A DNA stretch of 21,706 nt from an uncultured Oscillibacter sp. (GCA_910578935.1 CAJTSM010000029.1:1-21706); one strand, 5' to 3'; positions 7,501 to 15,311 are shown, numbered from the stretch's first letter. A program made the numbers and translations. Notes: generated from the sequence alone by a model not told the origin.

Positions 7501-8813
7501 GTTTGAGTTTTACCGCCATGATTCCCATTTTCATGGTGTTCATCCTGTATTTCCTGGGTATGCCTATTGTGTACTCCCTGTTCGGCTCCACGTTCTTTTA
7601 CTTCCTGTTCATCGACACCACCTCCCAGCCCTTCCTGATCCTGCAAAAGGTGATGAACTCCACCCAGTCCTTCTCCATGCTGGCTATTCCGTTCTTCATT
7701 ATGTCCGGTTCGGTGATGAACTTCGGCGGTATCAGCGACAAGCTGATGGACTTCTGCGAATGCGTCACCGGCCACATGAAGGGCGGCTTGGCTCAGGTAA
7801 ACGTGCTGCTGTCCATGCTGATGGGCGGCTGCTCCGGCTCCGCTAACGCCGACTGCGCCATGCAGTCCAAGATGCTGGTGCCGGAAATGGAAAAACGGGG
7901 CTATTCCAAGTCTTTCTCCGCCGCCATCACGGCGGCCTCTTCGGCGGCCACCCCCGTCATTCCGCCGGGAGTCAACCTCATTGTCTTCACTCTGATCGCC
8001 CAGGCGTCCCTGGGCCGCACCTTCGCCGCGGGTTATGTCCCCGGCATTCTAATGGCCATCGCGATGATGATCACTGTGGCCATCATCGCCAAGAAGCGGA
8101 ACTACCCCACCACTCGGGATAAGTTCCCCCCGGCTAAAGTGATTCTGAAGCAGGCGTTCATCTCCTTCTGGGGGCTGTTTTTCCCCTTCGGTATCATCCT
8201 GGGCATGCGCTTCGGCTGGTTCACCCCCTCTGAGGGCGGCGCCTTCGCCGTGCTGTACGCCGTGGTCATCGGCAAGTTTGTGTACCGGAAGCTGAGCTTC
8301 CGGGAGCACCTGATTCCCATTTTGATGGACACCATTGCCGGAACCTCCAGCGTTGTATTAATCATGGTTTCCGCCAATGTCTTTGGCCAGTATATGAGCT
8401 GGATCAACCTGCCCAAGATCGTGGCCAGCGGCGTGCTGAACCTGACGGATAACAAGTGGGTCTTCATGCTGCTGTGCAACCTGGTGCTGCTGATTATGGG
8501 TATGTTCCTGGAGGGCGGCGCGGCTCTGATGATTATCACGCCGCTGCTGCTGCCGGTAGCCCGGACGCTGGGCATCGATGTCTACCATTTCGGTTTGGTG
8601 GCTATTGTCAACATTATGATCGGCGGCATTACGCCTCCCTTCGGCTCTATGATGTTTACCACCTGCGGCATCACGAAGTGCCCCATCAGCGACTTCCTGA
8701 AAGAGGTCTGGCCGTTTATACTCAGCCTCTTTATTGTGTTGATTATCCTAACGTTCTGTCCGGTGCTGATTACCATTGTCCCGGATCTGATCTACGGCCC
8801 CGCGGCTATGTAA
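7497..8813 (+). CDS. dctM: TRAP transporter large permease (DctM family)
   Basis: A 438-residue polytopic membrane protein that forms the ion-coupled transport channel of the TRAP system. Conserved segments include MGGCSGSANADCA (about residues 103-115) and the half-helix PVIPPGVNLIVF (about 153-164), with the matching second repeat IGGITPPFGSMMF near residues 377-389. AAGGAGG at 7480-7486 lies ten bases before the ATG, inside the end of dctQ. The gene closes the transporter operon and is followed by a hairpin terminator at 8825-8850. Length and hydrophobicity are normal for the family, with no sign of truncation. Confidence 0.95.
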   Translation: MSLSFTAMIPIFMVFILYFLGMPIVYSLFGSTFFYFLFIDTTSQPFLILQKVMNSTQSFSMLAIPFFIMSGSVMNFGGISDKLMDFCECVTGHMKGGLAQVNVLLSMLMGGCSGSANADCAMQSKMLVPEMEKRGYSKSFSAAITAASSAATPVIPPGVNLIVFTLIAQASLGRTFAAGYVPGILMAIAMMITVAIIAKKRNYPTTRDKFPPAKVILKQAFISFWGLFFPFGIILGMRFGWFTPSEGGAFAVLYAVVIGKFVYRKLSFREHLIPILMDTIAGTSSVVLIMVSANVFGQYMSWINLPKIVASGVLNLTDNKWVFMLLCNLVLLIMGMFLEGGAALMIITPLLLPVARTLGIDVYHFGLVAIVNIMIGGITPPFGSMMFTTCGITKCPISDFLKEVWPFILSLFIVLIILTFCPVLITIVPDLIYGPAAM

Positions 8814-8824
8814 ACAAACGAAGA

Positions 8825-8850
8825 CCCGAGGGGGAATTTTCCCCCTCGGG
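8825..8850 (+). terminator. Terminator hairpin after dctM
   Basis: CCCGAGGGGG at 8825-8834 pairs perfectly with CCCCCTCGGG at 8841-8850 around an AATTTT loop. Only a short T-run (CCTTTCCC) follows. The G-rich stem is very stable, so it probably acts as the operon terminator. Confidence 0.75.
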
Positions 8851-8863
8851 CCTTTCCCGTCGC

Positions 8864-8869
8864 TATAAT
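8864..8869 (+). promoter_or_regulatory. Consensus -10 box before the YcxB-like gene
   Basis: A perfect TATAAT lies just after the dctM terminator, 20 bases before the chosen start codon. No good -35 is visible at the right distance (the terminator stem occupies it), so promoter strength is uncertain. Confidence 0.45.
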
Positions 8870-8888
8870 TGCGGAAATGGAGAATGCA

Positions 8889-9461
8889 ATGATGGAATAC
8901 CAGGTGGAAATGCAGCACACGGAAAAGAGCTTTGAGGCCCTTGCTCACATGCAGTATGACCTCTTCTGCGTGGGAAACCGGGTAGCCCGGTCGCTGCTGA
9001 GCCTGGGGCTGGTGATCTTGGGCGTGGCAAACTTTTCCCAGTGGTGGGGCGTGCTGATTACGGCCTACGGCTGCTATTTGGTCACCAGCACCTACAGCGC
9101 CGCCAACCATACCGCCCATAAACTGACAAAGCAGCTTCGGGACAACGGACTGGATTTTCCCGCCTCCCGCTATGTGTTCAAAAAGAAGGCGATGGAGATC
9201 ATTTCCCTGCCGGAGGAAACGCCCCTGGGGAAACCGCTGCCCTATGCGGAAATCTTCCGCCTGGGAGAGGATCGGGAATATTTTTACATCTTCCGGGACC
9301 GCTACGGCGGCTATATGATTCCCAGGGCCGCTTTGGGAGAGAGGGAGGAGGCATTTCGGGCGTTCCTAGAGGAAAAGACGGACCAGATTTTCCTGGGCCG
9401 GAGCGCACCGGTGATCCGCCTTCTCCGCCGGATGAGGCGGTGGAAAGGGAAGAGAGGCTGA
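8889..9461 (+). CDS. YcxB-like membrane protein, function unknown
   Basis: A 190-residue protein. The N-terminal 35 residues are polar, two hydrophobic segments follow at about residues 36-75, and the rest is a soluble C-terminal domain with FRDRYGGYMIPRAAL, which resembles the YcxB-like C-terminal domain seen in small Firmicutes membrane proteins. The ATG at 8889 is preferred because GGAG at 8879-8882 lies six bases before it; the ATG at 8877 would contain that site. No biochemical role is known for this family. It is flanked by the TRAP terminator and by glpP on the opposite strand, with only nine bases between the two convergent stop codons. Confidence 0.75.
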   Translation: MMEYQVEMQHTEKSFEALAHMQYDLFCVGNRVARSLLSLGLVILGVANFSQWWGVLITAYGCYLVTSTYSAANHTAHKLTKQLRDNGLDFPASRYVFKKKAMEIISLPEETPLGKPLPYAEIFRLGEDREYFYIFRDRYGGYMIPRAALGEREEAFRAFLEEKTDQIFLGRSAPVIRLLRRMRRWKGKRG

Positions 9462-9491
9462 AGCCCGTCTTTACACGGACCAGAGCCTCTC
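9452..9491. terminator. Hairpin at the convergent ends of the YcxB-like gene and glpP
   Basis: GAGAGGCT at 9452-9459 pairs with AGCCTCTC at 9484-9491, with an inner CCGT/ACGG stem. Both stop codons fall at or inside the hairpin, so it could serve transcripts from both strands. No T-tract is present on either side, so termination efficiency is uncertain. Confidence 0.4.
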
Positions 9492-10040
9492 GCTGGTGGT
9501 GGACACCGCCACTGCTCCGGCGGAGAGGGCCGCTACCACGTCGGATTTATCCAGCAGCAGACCGCTGGCGATCAGGGGCTGATGGACCTCCTGTACCAAA
9601 TGACTGATGACGCTGGCAATGGCGCCGGGGAGCACGTCCACCACATCAGCGTTGGAGCTCTGCCGCAGGACGTTGGCAAAAGACAGAGAATCCAGCATAA
9701 AAAAGCGCTGAATGGTCAGAAGTCCCAGCTCCCGAGCCCTGCGGATCAGGTTGGGATGGGTGGATATGATGCCGTCGGCTTCCGTGCGGCTGGCGATGTA
9801 CTCGGCGGAGATGTCCTTGGAGGACATGCCCTCCACAAGGTCGATATGGATAAAGGCCAGCTTTCCGGCCTCCTTGACCTGCTGGACCAGTTCTTTAATG
9901 TTCAGGATTGTCCCATAGAGCAAAAAGATCACCGTGCTGTCGGAGGCCAGGGCCCGGTCCAACCCCTCGTCGTTTTTGACGGCGGCAATGACCGGCGCAT
10001 CTTGGATGGCCTCTAAAAACAGCTGTAATTTCTCAGTCAT
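9471..10040 (-). CDS. glpP: Glycerol-3-phosphate-responsive antiterminator (GlpP family)
   Basis: A 189-residue cytoplasmic TIM-barrel-like RNA-binding regulator. In Bacillus, GlpP with glycerol-3-phosphate prevents termination in the leaders of glp genes. Family segments are visible in order: PVIAAVKNDEGLDRAL near residue 15, AFIHIDLVEGMSSKD near 62-76, ADGIISTHPNLIRRA near 88-102, and VDVLPGA with a final GLLLDKSDVVAALSAGAVAVST. The ATG at 10040 lies six bases after AAGGAGG; an ATG at 10046 touches that site and is rejected. Unusually, no glpF, glpK or glpD gene is nearby, so its target leaders must be elsewhere in the genome, or it has been repurposed. Confidence 0.92.
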   Translation of the reverse strand: MTEKLQLFLEAIQDAPVIAAVKNDEGLDRALASDSTVIFLLYGTILNIKELVQQVKEAGKLAFIHIDLVEGMSSKDISAEYIASRTEADGIISTHPNLIRRARELGLLTIQRFFMLDSLSFANVLRQSSNADVVDVLPGAIASVISHLVQEVHQPLIASGLLLDKSDVVAALSAGAVAVSTTSERLWSV

Positions 10041-10440
10041 AAGCATCCTCCTTTGTCCGGCGCGGCGGCTTACATAGGTATATTTAAATACGAATCCCCA
10101 CAAAAAGTAAGATGCAAAGTGCATAATTTTTACCTGGAAGCCTGGCTTCTTTTGGGACTTTTTCTGAAAGGGGGAAGTTCCTTTTTTGTGTCTTCCGGTG
10201 TGGTGGAATTTCAAAAGGAATCGTAAGCGCATGAGAGGAAAAAGGCGCCGCCGGCCCTGCTCCAATACGCTGCCAGCGGGAACTTCTGTGCGCTTTGGTT
10301 TGTGGCCGGAAACTTGAGAGAGGCGGATTCAAATGGGAAAAACCGAAAACGGCCTTGTGGCTTCCGCCCAAAAGTGCTATGATTTGTGATGTGCGGCGTA
10401 CAATCTGGCGTCCGACCCAGGCTAAGAAGGAGATGCGTTT
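10041..10440. other. 400-bp divergent intergenic region between glpP and the SulP gene
   Basis: It holds the glpP ribosome binding site (AAAGGAGGA on the minus strand at 10046-10054), a weak minus-strand -10 candidate around 10066-10073, and the plus-strand SulP promoter at 10355-10383. The middle (10090-10340) shows no open frame with a ribosome binding site on either strand and no strong repeat. Confidence 0.5.
10355..10383 (+). promoter_or_regulatory. Promoter candidate for the SulP transporter gene
   Basis: TTGTGG at 10355-10360, a 17-bp spacer and TATGAT at 10378-10383. An alternative -10, TACAAT at 10399-10404, has no good -35. The leader would be about 50 nt before the ATG at 10441. 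Confidence 0.55.
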
Positions 10441-12087
10441 ATGAAGGACCTGACTCCCCAGCTGATTCATTCGCTTAAACACTATTCCAAGAAGGATTTC
10501 TTCCGGGATTTGACCGCCGGGGTTATCGTGGCCATTATTGCCCTGCCCCTGTCCATCGCCCTGGCGTTGGCCTCCGGCGTATCTCCGGAACAGGGGCTGT
10601 ATACCGCGATTATTGCCGGGCTGCTGATTTCCGCCCTGGGCGGAAGCAAGGTTCAGATCGCCGGCCCTACCGCGGCGTTTGCCACCATTGTGGCGGGAAT
10701 TGTGGCCCGGAACGGCATGGAGGGGCTCGCCGCCGCTACGATTTTGGCGGGTCTTATGCTGATCCTGATGGGTGTGCTGCGGATGGGAAGCATGATTAAA
10801 TTCATACCTTATACCATCACCACTGGTTTTACGGCGGGAATTGCCGTCACCATTCTCATCGGCCAGGTGAAGGACTTTTTTGGATTGACCTTTGAGAATG
10901 CCCCGGTGGAAACGATGGAAAAGCTGGAAGAGGCGGCCCGGACTTTCCACACGGCGAATTGGGCCGCCGCCGGTGTGGGCTGCCTGGCCTTGGCGGTGCT
11001 GATCCTCTGGCCCAGAGTTTTTCAGAAGATTCCCGCCTCTCTCATCGCCGTGGTGGTGACGGCGGCTGCGGTGAAGCTGCTGTCCCTGCCAGTGAATACC
11101 ATCGGGGATCTTTACACGATCTCCAGCGCCCTGCCGGAGCTGACTCTGCCCGCCATGTCGTATGACACGGTGGCGGCGGTACTGCCGGATGCCTTTACCA
11201 TCGCCGTGCTGGCGGCCATAGAGTCGCTGCTGTCCGCCGTGGTAGCCGACGAGATGATTGGCGCACGGCACAACTCCAATATGGAATTGGTGGCCCAGGG
11301 AGTGGGCAACGCTGCCTCAGCTCTGTTTGGGGGCATCCCCGCCACCGGGGCCATTGCCCGGACGGCGGCGAATATTAAAAACGGAGGCCGTTCCCCGGTT
11401 GCGGGGATGGTGCACGCCGTGGTGCTGCTGCTGGTGCTGGTTCTTCTGATGCCTTACGCCGCTCTGATTCCCATGCCCTGCATTGCCGCCATCTTGTTTC
11501 AGGTAGCCTATAACATGAGCGGATGGCGGACGGTGGTGAAAGTGGTGAGGCACTCGCCGAAGAGCGATGTGGCCGTCTTGATTGTGACATTCCTGCTGAC
11601 GGTGGTGTTTGATCTGGTAGTCGCCATTGTAGTGGGTCTGTCGCTGGCCTGCTTGCTGTTTATGAAACGCATGGCGGATGTGGCCGTGGTAAAAGAGTGG
11701 GAGTACATAGAGGACACGGGGGACAGTCAGGGACGCCTGAAGCCCGTACCCACGCACGTGATGGTCTATGAGATCAGCGGCCCTATGTTCTTCGGTGCGG
11801 CGGACAAGATTCCCCACATGGAGCGGAATACCGGGCGGGACGTGCTGATCCTGCGGATGCGTTCCGTGCCCGCCATGGATATTACCGCCTTGAACAGCCT
11901 GCACCGGCTCTATGAGGAGTGCCGGGACAAGGGCATTAAGGTGATTTTTTCCCATGTCAACGAACAGCCCCTGTCTGTGTTCCAAAAGTCCGGCATGTAT
12001 GAGCAGGTGGGGGAGGAGAACTTTGCGCCCAACATCGACGCGGCCCTGGCCCGGGCGGCGGAGCTGGAAGCGGGATGCCGCGGATGA
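10441..12087 (+). CDS. SulP/SLC26-family anion transporter with C-terminal STAS domain
   Basis: A 548-residue inner-membrane protein. Residues about 20-415 contain the 7+7 inverted-repeat transport domain, including the TAGVIVAIIALPLSIALALA segment near 25-44 and QIAGPTAAFATI near 76-87. Residues about 440-540 are a STAS domain (VMVYEISGPMFFGAADK onward). Family members carry sulfate, bicarbonate or C4-dicarboxylates, and substrate cannot be assigned here. AAGGAG at 10427-10432 lies eight bases before the ATG. It is monocistronic as far as can be seen; the next gene has its own promoter. Being 0.8 kb upstream of a sulfur/redox operon makes sulfate attractive, but the palindromic operator of that operon is absent from its promoter. 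Confidence 0.95.
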   Translation: MKDLTPQLIHSLKHYSKKDFFRDLTAGVIVAIIALPLSIALALASGVSPEQGLYTAIIAGLLISALGGSKVQIAGPTAAFATIVAGIVARNGMEGLAAATILAGLMLILMGVLRMGSMIKFIPYTITTGFTAGIAVTILIGQVKDFFGLTFENAPVETMEKLEEAARTFHTANWAAAGVGCLALAVLILWPRVFQKIPASLIAVVVTAAAVKLLSLPVNTIGDLYTISSALPELTLPAMSYDTVAAVLPDAFTIAVLAAIESLLSAVVADEMIGARHNSNMELVAQGVGNAASALFGGIPATGAIARTAANIKNGGRSPVAGMVHAVVLLLVLVLLMPYAALIPMPCIAAILFQVAYNMSGWRTVVKVVRHSPKSDVAVLIVTFLLTVVFDLVVAIVVGLSLACLLFMKRMADVAVVKEWEYIEDTGDSQGRLKPVPTHVMVYEISGPMFFGAADKIPHMERNTGRDVLILRMRSVPAMDITALNSLHRLYEECRDKGIKVIFSHVNEQPLSVFQKSGMYEQVGEENFAPNIDAALARAAELEAGCRG

Positions 12088-12144
12088 GGGGGGACTGCGC
12101 CGCAGCCGCTTTGGACGGACGGACTTCCTGGCCGGCGAAAGCGC

Positions 12145-12173
12145 TTGCTTGTTCTTCAGAGTCGTGATATACT
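12145..12173 (+). promoter_or_regulatory. Promoter candidate for the PH-domain gene
   Basis: TTGCTT at 12145-12150, a 17-bp spacer and TATACT at 12168-12173. The predicted start near 12180 leaves only about 19 nt before the ATG at 12199, just enough for the AAGGAGG at 12185-12191. Confidence 0.6.
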
Positions 12174-12198
12174 GGAAAAAAGTGAAGGAGGATGAGGG

Positions 12199-12612
12199 AT
12201 GGAACCGATTGAATATCTGTGGAAAGACCGCAAGCGCTTTTTTGGAATGCCGCTGTCCTTTACCCGGTACCGGCTCAGCGGGGACCGGCTGTTTTGTGAG
12301 ACGGGCTTTTTCAACGTAAAGTCGGACGAAGTGCTGCTTTACCGGGTTCGGGACCTGCGGCTGACGATGAGCTTGGGGCAGCGGATTTTTGGAGTGGGGA
12401 CGGTATGCGTCATATCCTCCGACAAGAGCATCCCCCATCTGGATTTAAAAAATATAAAGGCGCCCCGTGAGGTCAAGGAGCTGATCCACAAAAACGTGGA
12501 AGCGGCCAAGGACAAGCGCCGCATACGGGCCACTGAACTGCTGGGTGGGGAGGACGGCCCGGCGGATTTGGAATACGACGGGGACCTTGCGCCGGACGAC
12601 GGCGAGGCGTGA
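12199..12612 (+). CDS. Small bacterial PH-domain protein (YdbS/YdbT-like bPH2)
   Basis: A 137-residue protein with no membrane segment. Residues about 18-100 fit the bacterial PH2 pattern: YRLSGDRLFCETGFFNVKSDEVLLYRVRDL, then LGQRIFGVGTVCVISSD and a C-terminal helix with the APREVKELIHK pattern. The last 25 residues are acidic and probably disordered. Most bPH2 domains are attached to membrane helices; this one is free-standing. Function is unknown; membrane or envelope-stress association is known for some relatives. AAGGAGG lies seven bases before the ATG. It appears to be a single-gene unit between its own promoter and the terminator at 12721-12759. Confidence 0.8.
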   Translation: MEPIEYLWKDRKRFFGMPLSFTRYRLSGDRLFCETGFFNVKSDEVLLYRVRDLRLTMSLGQRIFGVGTVCVISSDKSIPHLDLKNIKAPREVKELIHKNVEAAKDKRRIRATELLGGEDGPADLEYDGDLAPDDGEA

Positions 12613-12720
12613 CGGAGAGCGGCCTCCGGTGGAGCGGGAAACGGCCGCTGCCGCTCCGGGGTCCAAGCATAGAAAGACCGTCTGCGATCAAGGAAGAATG
12701 TTCTGAGAACGGAGCGAGAG

Positions 12721-12759
12721 TCCGTACGGCAAACTGGAATGCTGTACGGATTCTTTTTG
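12721..12759 (+). terminator. Rho-independent terminator before the thioredoxin operon
   Basis: TCCGTACGGCA at 12721-12731 pairs with TGCTGTACGGA at 12740-12750 (one G-U pair) around an eight-base loop, followed by TTCTTTTTG. It separates the PH-domain gene from the regulated operon that follows. A weaker G+C hairpin (12631-12657) lies upstream. Confidence 0.85.
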
Positions 12760-12801
12760 TCCGGGAAGGCGGCGAAAGCCGGGGCGCCTCCTGTGGTTTA
12801 T

Positions 12802-12832
12802 GGCAGTTCTGTGATATTATCACAGAACTGCC
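12802..12832. promoter_or_regulatory. 31-bp perfect palindrome, CRP-like operator of the thioredoxin-rhodanese operon
   Basis: A perfect palindrome centred on 12817 with the core TTCTGTGA-TATTA-TCACAGAA and outer arms GGCAG/CTGCC. TGTGA/TCACA half-sites are those read by CRP-class regulators, although the spacer is five rather than the six bases of E. coli CRP. The centre is 29 bp before the first base of TAAGAT (12846-12851), which places it at about -41, a class II activator position. There is no TTGACA-like -35, as expected for an activator-dependent promoter. The same core and spacing recur at 15272-15294. Confidence 0.85.
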
Positions 12833-12845
12833 CGCTGTTTTCGGA

Positions 12846-12851
12846 TAAGAT
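12846..12851 (+). promoter_or_regulatory. -10 element of the thioredoxin operon
   Basis: TAAGAT, placed 29 bp after the centre of the operator palindrome. The start site would be near 12858. The nearby overlapping ATAAGATATGG makes the exact hexamer uncertain, but the identical spacing at the second operator supports this choice. Confidence 0.55.
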
Positions 12852-12886
12852 ATGGTCCATAAAAGAAATACAAGGAGGACAAACTT

Positions 12887-13192
12887 ATGTCTGTGATCTC
12901 TGTCAATCAAAGCAATTTCTCAAGCGTGGCGCAGCATTCCGGCAAACCCGTACTGCTGGACTTTTGGGCGCCCTGGTGCGGTCCCTGCCGGATGGTCGGT
13001 CCCATCGTAGATGAGATCGCCGCCGAGCGCACGGATATTCAGGTGGGGAAGGTCAATGTGGACGAGCAGCCGGAGTTGGCCGCCAGGTTCGGTGTGATGA
13101 GTATTCCGACGCTGGTGGTCATGAAGGACGGCAGAATTGTGAGTCAGGCGGTAGGCGTAAGGCCCAAAGAGCAGATTCTTGCAATGCTGTGA
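12887..13192 (+). CDS. trxA: Thioredoxin
   Basis: A 101-residue cytoplasmic dithiol-disulfide oxidoreductase. The active site WCGPC has cysteines at residues 31 and 34, with the cis-proline at Pro74 in SIPT, the full-length thioredoxin fold and no extra domain. AAGGAGG at 12872-12878 lies eight bases before the ATG. It is the first gene of a compact three-gene operon with a rhodanese and a CoA-disulfide/persulfide reductase, behind a CRP-like operator. In that setting its likely job is to reduce persulfides or disulfides made by the two rhodanese domains, rather than to be the housekeeping thioredoxin; this is inference. Confidence 0.96.
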   Translation: MSVISVNQSNFSSVAQHSGKPVLLDFWAPWCGPCRMVGPIVDEIAAERTDIQVGKVNVDEQPELAARFGVMSIPTLVVMKDGRIVSQAVGVRPKEQILAML

Positions 13193-13206
13193 AGGGGGAA
13201 GCGAAG

Positions 13207-13527
13207 ATGGGATTTTTGAATATTTTCAAGCAGCCTGACATCAATGAGGGAGTCGCGGAATGCAGGGCTGTCTCCGGCGCGGTTTTGCTGGATGTCCGCA
13301 CGGAGCAGGAATACCGGGAGGGCCATATCCCCGGCAGCAGAAATATACCGCTGCAAAACATCGGCGGCGCGGCGGCTTTCCTGAACGGAAGGGACACGCC
13401 CGTATTTACCTACTGCCACAGCGGCGCCAGAAGCGGTCAGGCCGCCGGCGCCCTGCGGCGTATGGGATACACCCAAGTGAAAAATATTGGCGGCATTGCC
13501 GCTTGGAAGGGAAAGGTGGAACTCTGA
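13207..13527 (+). CDS. Single-domain rhodanese sulfurtransferase
   Basis: A 106-residue cytoplasmic rhodanese. The domain spans residues about 14-103, with LLDVRTEQEYREGHIPGS near 27-44 and the active loop CHSGARS at 70-76, Cys70 being the persulfide carrier. The six-residue loop is that of sulfur-transferring rhodaneses rather than Cdc25-type phosphatases. ATG 13207 is preferred over a GTG at 13189, because the purine-rich AAGGGGGAA (13192-13200) lies about seven bases before it; the GTG would overlap the thioredoxin stop. The stop codon is one base before the next start codon, so translation is probably coupled to the reductase. Confidence 0.93.
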   Translation: MGFLNIFKQPDINEGVAECRAVSGAVLLDVRTEQEYREGHIPGSRNIPLQNIGGAAAFLNGRDTPVFTYCHSGARSGQAAGALRRMGYTQVKNIGGIAAWKGKVEL

Positions 13528-13528
13528 T

Positions 13529-15220
13529 ATGAAAGTTGTCATCGTGGGCGGCGTGGCGGGCGGCGCCACCGCCGCGGCCCGGCTTCGCCGCCTGGACGAG
13601 CAAGCGGAGATCGTGGTGTTCGAGCGGTCGGGGTATGTCTCCTATGCCAACTGCGGTCTGCCTTATTACATCGGCGGGGTGATCGAAGATCCGGAGGAAT
13701 TGACGCTCCAGACCCCGGAGAGCTTTTTCTCCCGCTTCCGGGTAGAGATGAAGGTGCGGCATGAGGTTACCGCCATTCATCCTGACCGGAAAACGGTTTC
13801 CGTAAAAAAGCTGGAAACCGGAGAGGAATTTGAGGAGCGCTACGACCGGCTGATTCTCTCTCCCGGGGCCAAGCCCACCCAGCCCCGGCTTCCCGGGGTG
13901 GGACTGGAGAAGCTGTTCACTCTGCGTACGGTGGAGGACACCTTCCGTATCAAAGAATACATCAGCGCGCACCGGCCCAAGTCCGCCGTGCTGGCGGGCG
14001 GGGGGTTTATCGGGCTGGAGCTGGCGGAAAACCTGCGGGAGCTGGGTATGGAGGTCACCGTTGTCCAGCGGCCCAGACAGCTGATGAACCCCTTTGACCC
14101 GGATATGGCGTCTTTTATCCACGGCGAGATGCGCAGGCACGGCGTCAAGCTGGCCCTTGGCCATACGGTGGAGGGCTTCGCGGAAAAAGACGGCGGTGTG
14201 GACGTGCTGCTGAAGGATGAGCAGCCCCTCCACGCGGACATGGTGATTCTGGCAATCGGCGTCACTCCGGATACCGGGCTTGCGAAAGACGCCGGCCTGG
14301 AGCTTGGCATCAAAGGCAGCATTGTAGTCAACGACCGGATGGAAACCTCCGTTTCCGATATCTACGCCGTGGGGGACGCAGTGCAGGTAAAGCACTTTGT
14401 CACCGGTCAGAAAGCCCTGATTTCTCTGGCAGGTCCCGCCAACAAGCAGGGCCGCATCGCGGCGGACAACATCTGCGGCGGTGACAGCCGTTATAGAGGC
14501 AGCCAAGGCAGTTCCGTAATCAAAGTGTTTGACCTGACCGCCGCCGTCACCGGCGTCAATGAAACCAATGCCGGAAAAGCGGGCTTGGATGTGGAGTCGG
14601 TGGTGCTGTCCCCTATGAGCCACGCGGGCTATTATCCCGGCGGCAAGGTCATGACTATGAAGGTGGTCTTTGAAAGGGAAAGTTACCGGCTGCTGGGCGC
14701 TCAGATCGTGGGGTACGAGGGGGTGGATAAACGCATCGATGTGCTGGCCGCCGCCATCCACGCCGGACTGACGGCTATCCAATTGAAGGACTTGGATTTG
14801 GCCTACGCGCCGCCCTATTCCTCTGCCAAAGACCCGGTGAACATGGCGGGCTTCATGGTGGAAAATCTGGCGGAGGGTGTGGTAAAGCAGTTTCGCCTGG
14901 AGGACATCCAAAATCTGCCCCGGGACGGCAGCGTGACGCTGCTGGATGCCCGGACAGCCGGGGAGTATGCCCAGGGCCATATCGGTGGTTTTGTCAACAT
15001 CCCGGTGGATGAGCTGCGGGAGCGGCTGGATGAACTGGACCGGGGTAAGCCGGCATACGTCATCTGCCAGAGCGGCCTGCGCAGTTACATCGCCTGCCGC
15101 ATTCTGGCGGGAAACGGCTTTGACTGCTATAACTTTTCCGGCGGCTTCCGGTTCTATGACGCGGTGATGAACGACCGCCGTCTGATTGAAACGGCCACCG
15201 CCTGCGGGATGGATCAGTGA
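13529..15220 (+). CDS. CoA-disulfide/persulfide reductase with C-terminal rhodanese domain
   Basis: A 563-residue flavoprotein. The N-terminal FAD site is VVIVGGVAGG at residues 3-12, and the redox cysteine is Cys42 in SYANCGLPYY, the single-cysteine arrangement of CoA-disulfide reductases. A second dinucleotide fold (AVLAGGGFIGLELAE near 153-167) binds NAD(P)H, and SDIYAVGDA marks the FAD-binding region. The last ~100 residues are a rhodanese with the active loop CQSGLRS starting at Cys513. Enzymes of this fused type reduce CoA or protein persulfides, polysulfide or CoA-disulfide with NAD(P)H. Start ATG 13529 begins one base after the rhodanese stop; upstream in-frame codons lie inside that gene. 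A hairpin begins at 15224. Confidence 0.95.
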   Translation: MKVVIVGGVAGGATAAARLRRLDEQAEIVVFERSGYVSYANCGLPYYIGGVIEDPEELTLQTPESFFSRFRVEMKVRHEVTAIHPDRKTVSVKKLETGEEFEERYDRLILSPGAKPTQPRLPGVGLEKLFTLRTVEDTFRIKEYISAHRPKSAVLAGGGFIGLELAENLRELGMEVTVVQRPRQLMNPFDPDMASFIHGEMRRHGVKLALGHTVEGFAEKDGGVDVLLKDEQPLHADMVILAIGVTPDTGLAKDAGLELGIKGSIVVNDRMETSVSDIYAVGDAVQVKHFVTGQKALISLAGPANKQGRIAADNICGGDSRYRGSQGSSVIKVFDLTAAVTGVNETNAGKAGLDVESVVLSPMSHAGYYPGGKVMTMKVVFERESYRLLGAQIVGYEGVDKRIDVLAAAIHAGLTAIQLKDLDLAYAPPYSSAKDPVNMAGFMVENLAEGVVKQFRLEDIQNLPRDGSVTLLDARTAGEYAQGHIGGFVNIPVDELRERLDELDRGKPAYVICQSGLRSYIACRILAGNGFDCYNFSGGFRFYDAVMNDRRLIETATACGMDQ

Positions 15221-15223
15221 ACG

Positions 15224-15259
15224 GAACCGCCGCCCTTCCACAAGGAGGGGCGGCGGTTC
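15224..15259 (+). terminator. Hairpin terminator after the CoA-disulfide reductase gene
   Basis: GAACCGCCGCCC at 15224-15235 pairs perfectly over 12 bp with GGGCGGCGGTTC at 15248-15259. The following TTCAAG is a poor T-tract, so some read-through into the ferredoxin genes is possible. The stem begins four bases after the stop codon and ends 12 bases before the second operator. Confidence 0.75.
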
Positions 15260-15271
15260 TTCAAGCCGGAA

Positions 15272-15294
15272 GTTCTGTGACGCCGTCACAGAAC
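15272..15294. promoter_or_regulatory. 23-bp perfect palindrome, CRP-like operator of the ferredoxin operon
   Basis: A perfect palindrome centred on 15283 with the core TTCTGTGA-CGCCG-TCACAGAA. All 16 half-site bases are identical to those of the site at 12802-12832, while the five-base spacer differs completely, which is what selection by one DNA-binding dimer would leave. The centre is 29 bp before the first base of TATAGT (15312-15317), the same spacing as at the thioredoxin operon. Confidence 0.85.
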
Positions 15295-15311
15295 ACGGAA
15301 AGCCGCTGTGA

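Noticed and set aside
10041..10265. N-terminal extension of glpP to 10265
   Set aside because: It adds a basic, non-homologous segment with no ribosome binding site; the ATG at 10040 has a perfect AAGGAGG site and the GlpP family start.
12802..12832. Interpreting the 31-bp palindrome as a transcription terminator
   Set aside because: It has no T-run, lies upstream of the predicted start site, and its core recurs at the same distance from a second promoter, which fits a protein-binding site. The real terminator is at 12721-12759.
13406..15289. A 627-codon minus-strand frame across the CoA-disulfide reductase
   Set aside because: It is antisense to a clear flavoprotein, covers both the rhodanese end and an operator palindrome, and has no recognisable domain. 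It is explained by GC-rich codon bias.
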